Source: Bacteroidales bacterium UBA1680
GTDB taxonomy: Bacteria; Bacteroidota; Bacteroidia; Bacteroidales; UBA932
DNA: 64,000 bases
NCBI GenBank assembly: GCA_002320605.1
Contig: DCKG01000023.1
Coordinates: forward strand, 888-64,887
Direction of reading: 5' to 3'
The translations under genes and the position numbers were made by a program. The notes under the pieces are model-generated. The model did not search any database and had not been told where the DNA came from. It saw only the letters and a list, made by a program, of their open reading frames with translations. Numbering within the stretch: the stretch's first letter is position 1; every line of letters begins with the position of its first letter. Below are positions 26,148 through 34,767 of the stretch, one piece after another.

Positions 26148-27293
26148 CTACAATCTCTCAGAAAACTTTTTCACGGCGGCCTCTTTCCAAGAGGCGAAGT
26201 CCCCTCTATGAATATGCCAGCGCGCCTTTCTCACTATGTCCAGATAGAAAGCCAGGTTATGCTCACTGGCTATCATCGCAGCCGTAAGTTCCTTCGCCAC
26301 GAACAGGTGGTGAAGGTAAGCTTTTGAATATGTTTTATCAACAAACGATGTACCACGAGGGTCCAGAGGGCTGAAATCCTGAGCCCACCTCGCATTCCGC
26401 ATATTCATGACTCCATTCCAGGTGAACAGCATTCCGTTGCGTGCATTCCTGGTAGGCATCACGCAGTCGAACATGTCCACCCCGCGTGCTATGCCTTCGA
26501 GAATGTTCGCAGGCGTGCCTACGCCCATCAGGTAACGAGGCTTATTTTCTGGCAGCATCGGACAGACGAGTTCTATCATCTCATACATTTTCTCAGTAGG
26601 CTCCCCCACTGCCAGCCCGCCAATCGCATAGCCGCCAACTGCAGAGCTATCCTTGGTCAAGTCCAGAATATGTTCGACTGCATTCCTACGCAGTTCTGGA
26701 TAGACACAACCCTGAATGATCGGGAACATCACCTGATCATACCCGTAGAGCGGTTCTGTCTCGCAGAAATGCTTGAAATAACGTTCAAGCCAGCGCTGGG
26801 TAAGCTTCAATGACTTGGTAGCATATTCCTCATCAGCATCTCCAGGGCAGCACTCGTCCAGAGCCATCATTATGTCTGAACCGATGATCCTCTGCGTGTC
26901 AACATTGTTCTCAGGAGTGAAGGTGTGCCTGGAGCCGTCAATATGAGACTGAAACGTGCAGCCTTCATCGGTGATTTTCCTGATTTGCGTCAGCGAAAAC
27001 ACCTGGAAGCCTCCGCTGTCTGTCAGGATTGGCTTGTCCCATGATTCGAACTTGTGCAGCCCGCCAGCCTTCCTGAGCGTGTCCAAGCCCGGACGCAGGT
27101 AGAGATGATAGGTGTTGCCTAAGATAATCTCGGCCTTAATGTCTTCGGCCAGATCCCTATGGTATACGCCTTTAACCGTACCCACAGTACCCACAGGCAT
27201 GAAAATAGGGGTATGCACTTCGCCATGGTCCGTGGTGAAGACTCCTGTCCTCGCATTTGATGCTGGATCTATTGCTGTCTGAACAAATTTCAT
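26148..27293 (-). CDS. tgt: Queuine tRNA-ribosyltransferase
   Basis: 381 residues. It swaps guanine 34 for preQ1 in GUN-anticodon tRNAs. The TIM-barrel signatures are present: the N-terminal TPIFMPVGTVGTVK, the active-site TDSGGFQVFS near residue 91, QGCVYPELR, GGLAVGEP and the nucleophile region GVDMFDCVMPTRNARNG near 266. The segment that in most bacterial enzymes carries three zinc cysteines reads FSPLDPRGTSFVD followed by YSKAYLHHLF, with no cysteines and only the histidines retained. It heads a unit with the lptF/G gene. Confidence 0.95.
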   Translation of the reverse strand: MKFVQTAIDPASNARTGVFTTDHGEVHTPIFMPVGTVGTVKGVYHRDLAEDIKAEIILGNTYHLYLRPGLDTLRKAGGLHKFESWDKPILTDSGGFQVFSLTQIRKITDEGCTFQSHIDGSRHTFTPENNVDTQRIIGSDIMMALDECCPGDADEEYATKSLKLTQRWLERYFKHFCETEPLYGYDQVMFPIIQGCVYPELRRNAVEHILDLTKDSSAVGGYAIGGLAVGEPTEKMYEMIELVCPMLPENKPRYLMGVGTPANILEGIARGVDMFDCVMPTRNARNGMLFTWNGVMNMRNARWAQDFSPLDPRGTSFVDKTYSKAYLHHLFVAKELTAAMIASEHNLAFYLDIVRKARWHIHRGDFASWKEAAVKKFSERL

Positions 27294-27312
27294 CCTGAAA
27301 ATAATCAGGTTC

Positions 27313-27320
27313 CAAAGATA
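27313..27320 (-). promoter_or_regulatory. -7 element of tgt (TATCTTTG)
   Basis: Reverse complement of CAAAGATA, 19 nt before the tgt ATG. It is divergent from the nupG element 22 nt away. Confidence 0.6.
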
Positions 27321-27342
27321 GGCATTTTTACCATAAAATATT

Positions 27343-27350
27343 TAACTTTG
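27343..27350 (+). promoter_or_regulatory. -7 element of nupG (TAACTTTG)
   Basis: TAnnTTTG match 29 nt before the ATG at 27380. Confidence 0.6.
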
Positions 27351-27379
27351 CTTAATTTGAATTTATTTAGAAACCAAAT

Positions 27380-28693
27380 ATGAAGAATAAACTGATTAGC
27401 CTTAGGCTGATAATCATGAACTTCCTCGAGTTTGCAGTGTGGGGCGCTTACCTCACTTCCATGGGCAGTTTCCTCGGAAAAGCAGGGCTAGGCTCTCAGA
27501 TCTGGCTGTTTTTCGCCACCCAAGGCTTCGTGTCCATATTCATGCCAGCCCTTGTGGGCATCATAGCCGACAAATGGATACCAGCGCAGAAGACCCTGTC
27601 GTTCTGTCACCTGATTGCTGGAGCCGCAATGTTGGCCACCGGCCTATACGCCATGAATAACGTAGTTCTGACAGACGGAGCTTACGTGACATCGCCTGAC
27701 TTCAGTTTCGGGACATTTTACGCACTATATACCATTAGCGTCGCCTTCTTCATGCCGACCATAGCCATAGCTAATTCTGTCGCCTACGCCAACCTTGAGT
27801 CAGCAGGAAAAGACCCAGTCGTCGCATTCCCGCCAATCAGGGTTTTCGGGACAATCGGGTTCATAGTCACGATGCTGTTCGTTAATTTCATGAGAGACCC
27901 GCAGGGAATACAATACCAGCACAGCTATTACCAGTTCCTCACATCAGGTGCGCTAAGCATCGTCCTATTCGCATATGCGCTCACTCTTCCTGGCGTTCCT
28001 ATCGAGAAAAACAACAGCAAAAGTTTCATGGAACAGACCGGCCTCAAGGCATTTTCTCTTTTCAAGAAGAAGGAAATGGCCATCTTCTTCATTTTCTCAA
28101 TGCTCCTTGGAGCTGCCCTGCAGATCACGAATGGCTACGCTAACACGTTCATCTCGTCTTTTGCAAATAATCCCGAATATGCCAGCACTTGGGGAGCCAA
28201 TAACGCTAACGCACTAATCTCGATCAGCCAGATGTCTGAAACTCTCTGCATCCTGCTGATACCATTCTTCATGAAACGATTTGGAATAAAAGTCGTGATG
28301 CTTATATCCATGTTCGCCTGGGTGTTCAGATTTGGTCTGTTCGGTGCAGGTAACCCTGGGGCTGGAGTTTGGATGTTCATCCTCTCCTGCCTTGTCTACG
28401 GCGTGGCCTTCGATTTCTTCAACATCTCGGGCTCCCTTTACGTTAACAAAATGACAACGGAAGACATCCGCTCTAGTGCTCAAGGCCTGTTCATGCTTAT
28501 GACAAACGGCTTAGGAGCCTCAATTGGGACATGGGTAGCAGGCAAAGTCGTTAACCACTATGTCTACAACGCTGCCAACCCAGACTGGTCCGCTGCTTGG
28601 TACGTTTTCGCTGGCTATGCCTTCGTCGTCGGCATCCTATTCCTGATCCTATTCAGAGATCCCGATAAACATAAATCCGAAGCTGTCGCATAG
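27380..28693 (+). CDS. nupG: Nucleoside:H+ symporter (NupG/XapB type MFS)
   Basis: 437 residues with twelve predicted helices. The N-terminus LRLIIMNFLEFAVWGAYLTSMGSFL is characteristic of the NHS family, as is the FFMPTIAIANSVAYANL helix near residue 130. The PPIRVFGTIGFI loop near 153 and the GVAFDFFNISGSLYVNKMT segment near 340 also match. Members import nucleosides with protons. With uraA, dut and hpt-adk nearby, this stretch is rich in nucleotide salvage genes, though they are separately transcribed. Confidence 0.9.
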   Translation: MKNKLISLRLIIMNFLEFAVWGAYLTSMGSFLGKAGLGSQIWLFFATQGFVSIFMPALVGIIADKWIPAQKTLSFCHLIAGAAMLATGLYAMNNVVLTDGAYVTSPDFSFGTFYALYTISVAFFMPTIAIANSVAYANLESAGKDPVVAFPPIRVFGTIGFIVTMLFVNFMRDPQGIQYQHSYYQFLTSGALSIVLFAYALTLPGVPIEKNNSKSFMEQTGLKAFSLFKKKEMAIFFIFSMLLGAALQITNGYANTFISSFANNPEYASTWGANNANALISISQMSETLCILLIPFFMKRFGIKVVMLISMFAWVFRFGLFGAGNPGAGVWMFILSCLVYGVAFDFFNISGSLYVNKMTTEDIRSSAQGLFMLMTNGLGASIGTWVAGKVVNHYVYNAANPDWSAAWYVFAGYAFVVGILFLILFRDPDKHKSEAVA

Positions 28694-28698
28694 CCCTG

Positions 28699-29076
28699 CT
28701 ACTCGATTCGGCAGAGATTAAAGACCTTTCGCTTTGTCATGCAATATCTAATATCGAAGCACCAGTACTCGTTGTGGGGCCTCGAATCGCAGGATGATGT
28801 CATGTAATTAGGATTGAACCCACTTAGTATCAACTCGTTCATGCTAATTGACTTAACTTTGCCGTCAACTAAAGCGGCCAGAATCTCGTAGTTCCGGCTG
28901 AGGGCATTGAGTATCTTGAGGCGCTTGTTGCGGAACTTCATATTCGAGATGCTATGATAATGGTATTTGTTTTTGCAATGGTCAGAACAGAAGACCTTAT
29001 CCTTTCTGCTGCCATAAGGAATAGGATTCCCGCATTCCAAGCAATTCTTCCCCTCGTGTTCTTCTTTCTCGCTCAT
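28699..29076 (-). CDS. Small zinc-ribbon protein, uncharacterised
   Basis: 125 residues, cytoplasmic. Near the N-terminus is CLECG followed 18 residues later by CSDHCKNKYHYH, a plausible four-ligand zinc site (CxxC...CxxxC) of the kind found in small nucleic-acid-binding ribbons. The rest is basic and helical (NMKFRNKRLKILNALSRNYEILAALVDGK). Related proteins occur across Bacteroidales without known function. It ends convergently 5 nt from nupG. The 276 nt between it and ssb holds only A/T-rich sequence with no gene I can support. Confidence 0.65.
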   Translation of the reverse strand: MSEKEEHEGKNCLECGNPIPYGSRKDKVFCSDHCKNKYHYHSISNMKFRNKRLKILNALSRNYEILAALVDGKVKSISMNELILSGFNPNYMTSSCDSRPHNEYWCFDIRYCMTKRKVFNLCRIE

Positions 29077-29352
29077 GATCCCCCTTCTGTCTTAATCTCA
29101 AAATTGAGAAATACGTGGAATATTAACAAATGAAAATGAAAATTCAGCGCAAAGATTTTTTGAGACACCTGGATTTTTCATTAAAAGGATGCATGAATAT
29201 GCTGCCTTGACGCACAATAATTTTTTTTATCCTAGCTAGAAATCAGAAGTAGGATAAAGAAACAGAAAAACATTAATAATGTTTCTTTCAGAGTGCTTCT
29301 ATTGCGGATTTTTATACTTTACTTTGCATCAAGCTAAACACAAACGTGAAAA

Positions 29353-29700
29353 ATGGAACAGCTAAACAGAATCGAAATCCGTGGCAATGTCGGCAATGTC
29401 AACATCGTCAAGGTCGGAGAGGGAAAAGTCGCTCATTTCTCCGTAGCAACTAATTACGCCTATAAAGGCAGGAACAACGAGCCTGTGATTGAGACAACCT
29501 GGCACACAGTGACCGCTTGGGAGGGAAGAAACATTCCAGACCTGGAGATCATATCTAAAGGATGCCCTATTTACGTGCGAGGAAGACTTAAGAATCAAAA
29601 GTACAAAGCCAGCGACGGTATCGAGAGAACAAGCTACGAAGTCATCGCAGATGTCGTAGAGCCTGTAGATAAACAGACTGCGGCTCAATACGGAGGATGA
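29353..29700 (+). CDS. ssb: Single-stranded DNA-binding protein, short form
   Basis: 115 residues forming one OB fold: MEQLNRIEIRGNVGNVNIVKVGEGKVAHFSVATN, then TTWHTVTAWEG near 48 and IYVRGRLKNQKYKASDGIERTSYEVIAD near 75. It binds ssDNA in replication and repair. It lacks the acidic C-terminal tail (DDDLPF type) that recruits partner proteins and ends VDKQTAAQYGG. It may therefore be a secondary SSB, with the housekeeping copy outside this window. Upstream sequence TTACTTTG near 29318 is a near match to a -7 element. A strong terminator follows. Confidence 0.88.
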   Translation: MEQLNRIEIRGNVGNVNIVKVGEGKVAHFSVATNYAYKGRNNEPVIETTWHTVTAWEGRNIPDLEIISKGCPIYVRGRLKNQKYKASDGIERTSYEVIADVVEPVDKQTAAQYGG

Positions 29701-29741
29701 TCTTCAGACATTCCTGAGGAAGGCAATTAGTTGCCATCCAG

Positions 29742-29796
29742 CTCGGTAGCAAAGAGGGGCAGGTTATTGATAAAGAATTTGCTACCGAGTTTTATT
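29742..29796 (+). terminator. Terminator of ssb
   Basis: CTCGGTAGCAAA (29742-29753) pairs perfectly with TTTGCTACCGAG (29778-29789), followed by TTTTATTTT. The 24-nt loop is long. Confidence 0.8.
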
Positions 29797-29889
29797 TTAA
29801 CAAAAACTTCACATATTGCATTATTTACAGAAACAGTTGTGTTATAATCACTTAGGAGCATTAATATCAATGAAATTTCAGATAAATGC

Positions 29890-29919
29890 TTGCAAGTCTA
29901 AAAATAATAACTATATTTG
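29890..29919 (+). promoter_or_regulatory. Promoter of the structured RNA at 29.9 kb
   Basis: TTG (29890-29892), 19 nt, TATATTTG (29912-29919): both elements and spacing match the Bacteroidetes consensus. No protein frame of quality follows. Confidence 0.75.
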
Positions 29920-29925
29920 CAACAG

Positions 29926-30096
29926 ACTTTTCGGAAAGCGGAAAGGCCGGAGAAAGCCGAAGCGGAATTCCTTGATAGCTTTCAAGGCCGCCAGGCAGCA
30001 GAAATGCCGGCAGCCAAGACTCCTTCTCCGGAATTCCTTACCGCAACGGAAAGTTTTAGAAAGATAAAGCCCCGGAGTTTTCTTCGGGACTTTTCG
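29926..30096 (+). ncRNA. Structured non-coding RNA, about 170 nt (6S-like rod?)
   Basis: A promoter directly upstream and a terminator at the end bracket about 170 nt without a credible protein. The ends pair: AGACTTTTC near 29925 with GGAAAGTTTT near 30049, then GCGG with CCGC, then AAGG with CCTT and CCGGAGAA near 29949 with TTCTCCGG near 30024. This makes a long rod broken by small bulges. Inside sit two hairpins: GCGG-aatt-CCTTGA...TCAAGG-CCGC (near 29961-29992) and GGCA...TGCC (near 29996-30010). Size and rod shape recall 6S RNA, which sequesters RNA polymerase, but I cannot confirm the family. Not tmRNA or RNase P by size. Confidence 0.7.
30071..30096 (+). terminator. Terminator of the structured RNA
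   Basis: CCCGGAG (30071-30077), a TTTT loop, CTTCGGG (30082-30088), then ACTTTTCG. A compact intrinsic terminator. The next gene is on the opposite strand and ends at 30113. Confidence 0.8.
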
Positions 30097-30112
30097 TTTG
30101 CGTCTAGTTCTG

Positions 30113-30907
30113 TCAGACCTTGTAAAACCAAGCCACCAGTGTGGCAAAGAATTTCGACGGGAGGATCTTTTTAGCGAACACGGCCAGATGCTCGAGAAAA
30201 TTCGAGATTACATATGAGTTCCGAGGATTTTTCTTAGAGATGATCCTCACGACCTTCCGTGCAAGCACATCTGGCCCCAACCCATTAGTCTCATCATTCT
30301 GAAAGCTCTCAAGTGATCGGGCATATTTCGGATAGTAATTCACAACTGATGCTGGATCTACGCACTGACGGGATGATGTGAAGTTTGTATGGAAATCTCC
30401 TGGTTCTATGACTATGACCTTCACGCGAAAGTCCCGAAGTTCCAGCCGCAGAGCCTCACAATAGCCCTCAATAGCGAATTTACTGGCGGAATAAAGACCT
30501 TGGAAAGGAAGTCCGATTAGGCCACCTATCGAGCTGATGCACAATATTTTGCCGCCGCGCTGTTTCCGCATCACTGGGGCAACATGATGTAAGAAACGCA
30601 CCATTCCTAGCCAGTTCACGTCCATCTGCCTGCGAGCCTGCTCAATGGAACAGCATTCCAGAGGGCCGCCAAACCCCATGCCTGCATTATTGATAAAGAC
30701 ATCTATGCGGCCTTCTTGCTTAAGGACTTCGTTTACGGCAGCTTCAACCGATGTGTCATCCGTAACCTCAGCATGAATATAATGCACCCCGGGCAGAAAT
30801 TCTTTAGCATGTCGATGCGTACCGTAAACAGCATGGCCTTCCTTGGAAAGCCTCTCAGCCATGGCACGACCGAAACCAGAAGTAATGCCCGTGATGAGGA
30901 TGATCAT
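30113..30907 (-). CDS. Short-chain dehydrogenase/reductase, candidate 3-ketosphinganine reductase
   Basis: 264 residues. Classical SDR features: the cofactor loop TGITSGFGRAMA near residue 6, the NNAG stretch INNAGMGFGGPL near 72, catalytic Ser in CISSIGGLIG near 120, and YSASKFAIEGY (YxxxK) near 138. The C-terminus is hydrophobic (FFATLVAWFYKV) and may touch the membrane. The ATG overlaps the stop of the serine palmitoyltransferase gene by 4 nt, so the two are translationally coupled. The next step after SPT is NADPH reduction of 3-ketosphinganine, and this SDR is the obvious candidate. The specific assignment is inference from context. Confidence 0.85.
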   Translation of the reverse strand: MIILITGITSGFGRAMAERLSKEGHAVYGTHRHAKEFLPGVHYIHAEVTDDTSVEAAVNEVLKQEGRIDVFINNAGMGFGGPLECCSIEQARRQMDVNWLGMVRFLHHVAPVMRKQRGGKILCISSIGGLIGLPFQGLYSASKFAIEGYCEALRLELRDFRVKVIVIEPGDFHTNFTSSRQCVDPASVVNYYPKYARSLESFQNDETNGLGPDVLARKVVRIISKKNPRNSYVISNFLEHLAVFAKKILPSKFFATLVAWFYKV

Positions 30908-32097
30908 TTAATTATCTCAAGTTTATGAAATATTTTGTCTAGGATGTCGATACCTTTATCAACCTGCTCCATAGAATGCGTGGCCATAAGCGCAAAACGG
31001 ATGATGATTGAATCCTGTGGCACTGCAGGAGGAATTACAGGGGTAATGAACAGACCATCTTCCAAGGCCATTTTCACAGCAGTGAGGCATTTATCCGTAT
31101 CGCGAACGTAAAGAGGGAAGATAGGTGATTCTGTAACGCCTATGTCAAAACCTCTGCGAATGAACTCTTCGTGCGCATGATTCGTCATATCCCACAGATG
31201 CTGAATCCTCTCCGGCTCGGTGAGCATGATGTCCAGCGCCTTGTTCACTGCAGCAACATTAGCAGGTGGAATGGATGCGCTGAATATAAGCGATCTGGCG
31301 CAGTGCTTAATGAAATTTATGACGGGTTTGCTACCAGCTATGAATCCACCTAACGAACCAAAAGACTTCGAGAAAGTGCCCATGATGAGGTCAACCTTGT
31401 CAGTAAGTCCGAAATGATCCACAGATCCTCTTCCGTGGTCGCCGAAAACGCCGAATCCGTGAGCGTCATCGACCATGACAGCAGCGTTATATTTCTCTGC
31501 AAGGTCAGTTATCACTGGCAAGTTCGCAATATCTCCTGTCATAGAAAACACACCATCGACGACTATCAGTTTCGGAGCATCTGGCTCGGCAAGCTTGAGC
31601 TTCTTCTCAAGCGTGGCCATATCATTGTGGGCGAACTTGAAAACCTTGCTCTGGGACAGGCGCGCCCCATCTATGATACAGGCGTGATCGTAAGAATCCA
31701 AGAACAGATATCCTTCGCGGAAACCAAGAAGGCCGACTACGCCTAGGTTTACCTGGAATCCTGTACTGAAGGTCACGGCATCTTCTTTGCCAACGAATTC
31801 GGCAAGCCTCTTCTCTAGAGCCACATGAATATCGAGCGTGCCATTCAAAAAACGAGAACCTGAGCAGCTAGTGCCATATTTATCAATGGCGGACTTAGCG
31901 GCATCTTTAAGTCTAGGGTCATCCGACAGACCGAGATAAGAATTGGAGCCGAACATCATCACGTCTCGCTTCCCATTCATCTGGACTATAGGATCCTGAC
32001 CGGATTCTATCGGTCTGTAATACGGGTATATTCCCTTGGCTTTTACCTCCTGCGGTAAAGTATACCTCCCGCAAATTCCGTTTAATAGTTCGTTCAT
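30904..32097 (-). CDS. spt: Serine palmitoyltransferase (alpha-oxoamine synthase family)
   Basis: 397 residues from MNELLNGICG. The enzyme condenses L-serine with an acyl-CoA to 3-ketosphinganine, the entry to the sphingolipids characteristic of Bacteroidales. PLP-enzyme features: NSYLGLSDDPRL near residue 52, GTSCSGSRFLNGT near 75, DSYDHACIIDGARLS near 135, DDAHGFGVFG near 210 and the lysine segment GTFSKSFGSLGGF near 240. The family also includes KBL and BioF. The Bacteroidales-type N-terminus and the coupled SDR favour SPT. Confidence 0.9.
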   Translation of the reverse strand: MNELLNGICGRYTLPQEVKAKGIYPYYRPIESGQDPIVQMNGKRDVMMFGSNSYLGLSDDPRLKDAAKSAIDKYGTSCSGSRFLNGTLDIHVALEKRLAEFVGKEDAVTFSTGFQVNLGVVGLLGFREGYLFLDSYDHACIIDGARLSQSKVFKFAHNDMATLEKKLKLAEPDAPKLIVVDGVFSMTGDIANLPVITDLAEKYNAAVMVDDAHGFGVFGDHGRGSVDHFGLTDKVDLIMGTFSKSFGSLGGFIAGSKPVINFIKHCARSLIFSASIPPANVAAVNKALDIMLTEPERIQHLWDMTNHAHEEFIRRGFDIGVTESPIFPLYVRDTDKCLTAVKMALEDGLFITPVIPPAVPQDSIIIRFALMATHSMEQVDKGIDILDKIFHKLEIIK

Positions 32098-32169
32098 AAA
32101 CAAGATATAAATCTTGCGAAATTAAGAAAAATATCAGAATATCGATGAGTTTCAACTTATGGTCTATCA

Positions 32170-33309
32170 TTAGCGACCTTTATACATTCGCTCGTAATAT
32201 GCCTGATAATCACCTGAAGTCACGTTATCAAGCCAATCCTGATTGTCCAAGTACCATCGGACAGTTTTCTCTAGGCCTTCCTCGAACTGAAGCTGAGGCT
32301 CCCATCCAAGTTCCCTTTGAAGCTTTCGGCTATCGATTGCATAACGCAAGTCATGCCCCTTCCTGTCGGTCACGAATGTTATCAGGTCATCGTCCGCCCC
32401 TTCAGGGCGGCCCAGGAGCCTATCCACTGTCTTTATCAGAAGCCTCACGATGTCAATGTTCTTCCACTCGTTGAAGCCTCCGATGTTGTAGGTCTGAGCG
32501 ACCCTCCCTTTATGGAATATGAGGTCGATGGCTCTAGCGTGATCCTCGACGTACAGCCAGTCACGCACGTTCTCACCTTTCCCATAAACTGGAAGAGGCT
32601 TACGATTGCGAATATTATTTATGAATAGCGGAATGAGCTTTTCTGGAAACTGGCATGGCCCGTAATTGTTGGAGCAGTTCGTAACTATGGTTGGCATGCC
32701 GTACGTGTCGTGGTAAGCTCTTACGAAATGGTCGCTGGAGGCTTTGGCAGCAGAGTACGGGCTGTGCGGCTGGTACCTCGTTTCCTCGGTGAAAAATGTC
32801 CTTCCGTAAGCTTTATGCCCAGCTGAAGAAGCCTTAGTCACGAATGGAGATTCAAGGCCTTCTGGATTGGTAAGTTCGAGGGCTCCATAAACTTCGTCGG
32901 TTGAAATGTGATAAAAACGCTTTCCTTCCCATCCGGAAGACTCCCAGAATTCTCTCGCTGCTTGCAGAAGCGTCAGCGTGCCTAGCACGTTGGTCTTTGC
33001 GAATACGAATGGGTCTGTGATGGAGCGGTCCACATGGCTTTCTGCAGCTAGGTGAATTATTCCGTCCACGTTATTCTCGCTTATAACCTTCTTCACTAAT
33101 TCGTAATCACAAATGTCGCCTTTGACGAATGTGTAATTCGGCTTATTCTCAATGTCCGTCAGATTAGCCAGGTTTCCTGCGTATGTCAGCTTATCGAGAT
33201 TGATTATATGATAGTCTGGATGCTTATTAACGAAAAGCCTGACGACATGGCTGCCTATGAAGCCTGCGCCGCCAGTAATAATGATGGTTCTTGAATATCC
33301 CATATTCAT
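32170..33309 (-). CDS. rfbB: dTDP-glucose 4,6-dehydratase
   Basis: About 379 residues. Second step of dTDP-L-rhamnose synthesis, removing water from dTDP-glucose with bound NAD. Extended SDR features: IITGGAGFIGSHVVRLF near residue 10, HLAAESHVDRSI near 80, the THR/SER-D-E-V catalytic segment ISTDEVYG near 130, and YSAAKASSDHFVRAYH (YxxxK) near 175. The start at MNMGYSRT (33309) is supported by its ATGA overlap with the stop of rfbC. The frame could be extended to 33330, but that would enter rfbC further. Confidence 0.96.
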   Translation of the reverse strand: MNMGYSRTIIITGGAGFIGSHVVRLFVNKHPDYHIINLDKLTYAGNLANLTDIENKPNYTFVKGDICDYELVKKVISENNVDGIIHLAAESHVDRSITDPFVFAKTNVLGTLTLLQAAREFWESSGWEGKRFYHISTDEVYGALELTNPEGLESPFVTKASSAGHKAYGRTFFTEETRYQPHSPYSAAKASSDHFVRAYHDTYGMPTIVTNCSNNYGPCQFPEKLIPLFINNIRNRKPLPVYGKGENVRDWLYVEDHARAIDLIFHKGRVAQTYNIGGFNEWKNIDIVRLLIKTVDRLLGRPEGADDDLITFVTDRKGHDLRYAIDSRKLQRELGWEPQLQFEEGLEKTVRWYLDNQDWLDNVTSGDYQAYYERMYKGR

Positions 33310-33866
33310 AAAATTCCGTGCATTTTGCAATATTCTTTAAAAGAGGGGTGATTGCTGTCTTTCGAGGAGAGAATCACATCCTTGGCGGGAAGCCCCCAGT
33401 CTATCACGAGATCTGGATCGTTCCATGCAATTGCACCTTCGTTCTGAGGTGAGTAGAAATTATCGCACTTGTATTGGAAAATGACTTTGTTGCTGAGCAC
33501 GCTGAAGCCATGGGCGAACCCGCGAGGTATGAACAGCTGCCGATGATTCTTTCCGGAAAGCTCCACCGCGACATATTTCCCGAACGTCTTTGAACCTTTG
33601 CGCAAATCTACGGCGACATCCAGCACTGCTCCAGAGACGACTCTCACGAGTTTGGATTGCGCATGACTTCCTTCTTGAAAATGCAGTCCTCTGACAACGC
33701 CATAACTGGATTTGCTTTCATTGTCCTGGACGAAATTAATCTCACCAACCTTGGAGCGGAATTCCCTTTCATTGAACGACTCGAAAAAATATCCTCTCGG
33801 GTCCCTGAAAATCTTCGGCTCTATTATTGACAGGCCTTCAATATCCGTATTTAATATATTCATCAT
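33306..33866 (-). CDS. rfbC: dTDP-4-dehydrorhamnose 3,5-epimerase
   Basis: 186 residues, a cupin that epimerises C3 and C5 of dTDP-4-keto-6-deoxyglucose. Signatures: DPRGYFFESFNEREF near residue 22, QDNESKSSYGVVRGLHFQ near 47 with the catalytic His, VLDVAVDLRKGSKTFGK near 80, and FIPRGFAHGFSVLS near 112. Third in rfbD-rfbA-rfbC-rfbB. It overlaps rfbB by 4 nt (ATGA) and follows rfbA by 16 nt. Confidence 0.96.
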   Translation of the reverse strand: MMNILNTDIEGLSIIEPKIFRDPRGYFFESFNEREFRSKVGEINFVQDNESKSSYGVVRGLHFQEGSHAQSKLVRVVSGAVLDVAVDLRKGSKTFGKYVAVELSGKNHRQLFIPRGFAHGFSVLSNKVIFQYKCDNFYSPQNEGAIAWNDPDLVIDWGLPAKDVILSSKDSNHPSFKEYCKMHGIL

Positions 33867-33882
33867 TGATTATTTGGAATAT

Positions 33883-34767
33883 TCATCTTTCATCCGCCAC
33901 CTTCAGAAGATACTGCCCATACTGGTTATTCTTCATCGGTTCTGCCAAAGCACGCAGCTTCCCAGCGCTTATCCAGCCATTCTGGAAGGCTATCTCCTCC
34001 AAGCAGGCAATTTTCAGCCCCTGCCTGGTCTCTATAGCCTCTATGTAGCTGGACGCTTCGTATAAAGAGCTGTGAGTGCCGGTGTCAAGCCATGCAAATC
34101 CTCTCCCTAGTTTTTGGACTCGAAGCTCATTCCTTTTCAGGAACTCGGCATTCACGGAAGTGATTTCCAGCTCTCCCCTTGCGGAAGGCTTTATATTCTT
34201 TGCTATCTCGACAACTTCGTTGGGGTAAAAATACAGGCCGGTAACAGCATAGTTGCTCTTAGGCTCTGCTGGCTTTTCTTCAATGCTCAAGCAGTTCCCC
34301 CACTCATCGAATTCAGCCACGCCATAGCGCTTAGGGTCGCTTACCCAGTAGCCGAAAACCGTGGCTTTCCCCTCTTCCTCTGCGGTATGCACTGCCCCCT
34401 TCAACTGCTCTTCGAAGCCTGCTCCTTGGAAGATGTTGTCTCCCAGCACAAGGCATACGCAGTCGCCGCCGATGAATTTCTCACCTATGATGAAGGCTTG
34501 TGCCAAGCCGTCAGGAAATGGCTGCTCAGCGTATGTCAAGGATATGCCGAAATCGCCGCCGTCGCCAAGAAGCCTCTTGAAGGCGGGCAGGTCTTGAGGA
34601 GTTGATATTAAAAGAATATCCCGTATCCCGGCTTCCATGAGCACTGAAAGCGGATAATATACCATTGGCTTATCGTAAACAGGCAGCAGTTGCTTGCTGA
34701 TGCCCTTCGTGATCGGGTAAAGGCGCGTGCCGCTACCCCCAGCTAAAACTATCCCTTTCATATTCAT
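33883..34767 (-). CDS. rfbA: Glucose-1-phosphate thymidylyltransferase
   Basis: 294 residues. First step of the pathway: glucose-1-phosphate + dTTP to dTDP-glucose. Nucleotidyltransferase signature GIVLAGGSGTRLYPITKGISKQLLPVYDKPM at residues 4-34, the metal/sugar-site LVLGDNIFQG near 107, EEKPAEPKSNYAVTGLYFY near 160, and the C-terminal QNGWIS region. The ATG overlaps the rfbD stop by 4 nt (ATGA). Confidence 0.97.
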   Translation of the reverse strand: MNMKGIVLAGGSGTRLYPITKGISKQLLPVYDKPMVYYPLSVLMEAGIRDILLISTPQDLPAFKRLLGDGGDFGISLTYAEQPFPDGLAQAFIIGEKFIGGDCVCLVLGDNIFQGAGFEEQLKGAVHTAEEEGKATVFGYWVSDPKRYGVAEFDEWGNCLSIEEKPAEPKSNYAVTGLYFYPNEVVEIAKNIKPSARGELEITSVNAEFLKRNELRVQKLGRGFAWLDTGTHSSLYEASSYIEAIETRQGLKIACLEEIAFQNGWISAGKLRALAEPMKNNQYGQYLLKVADER

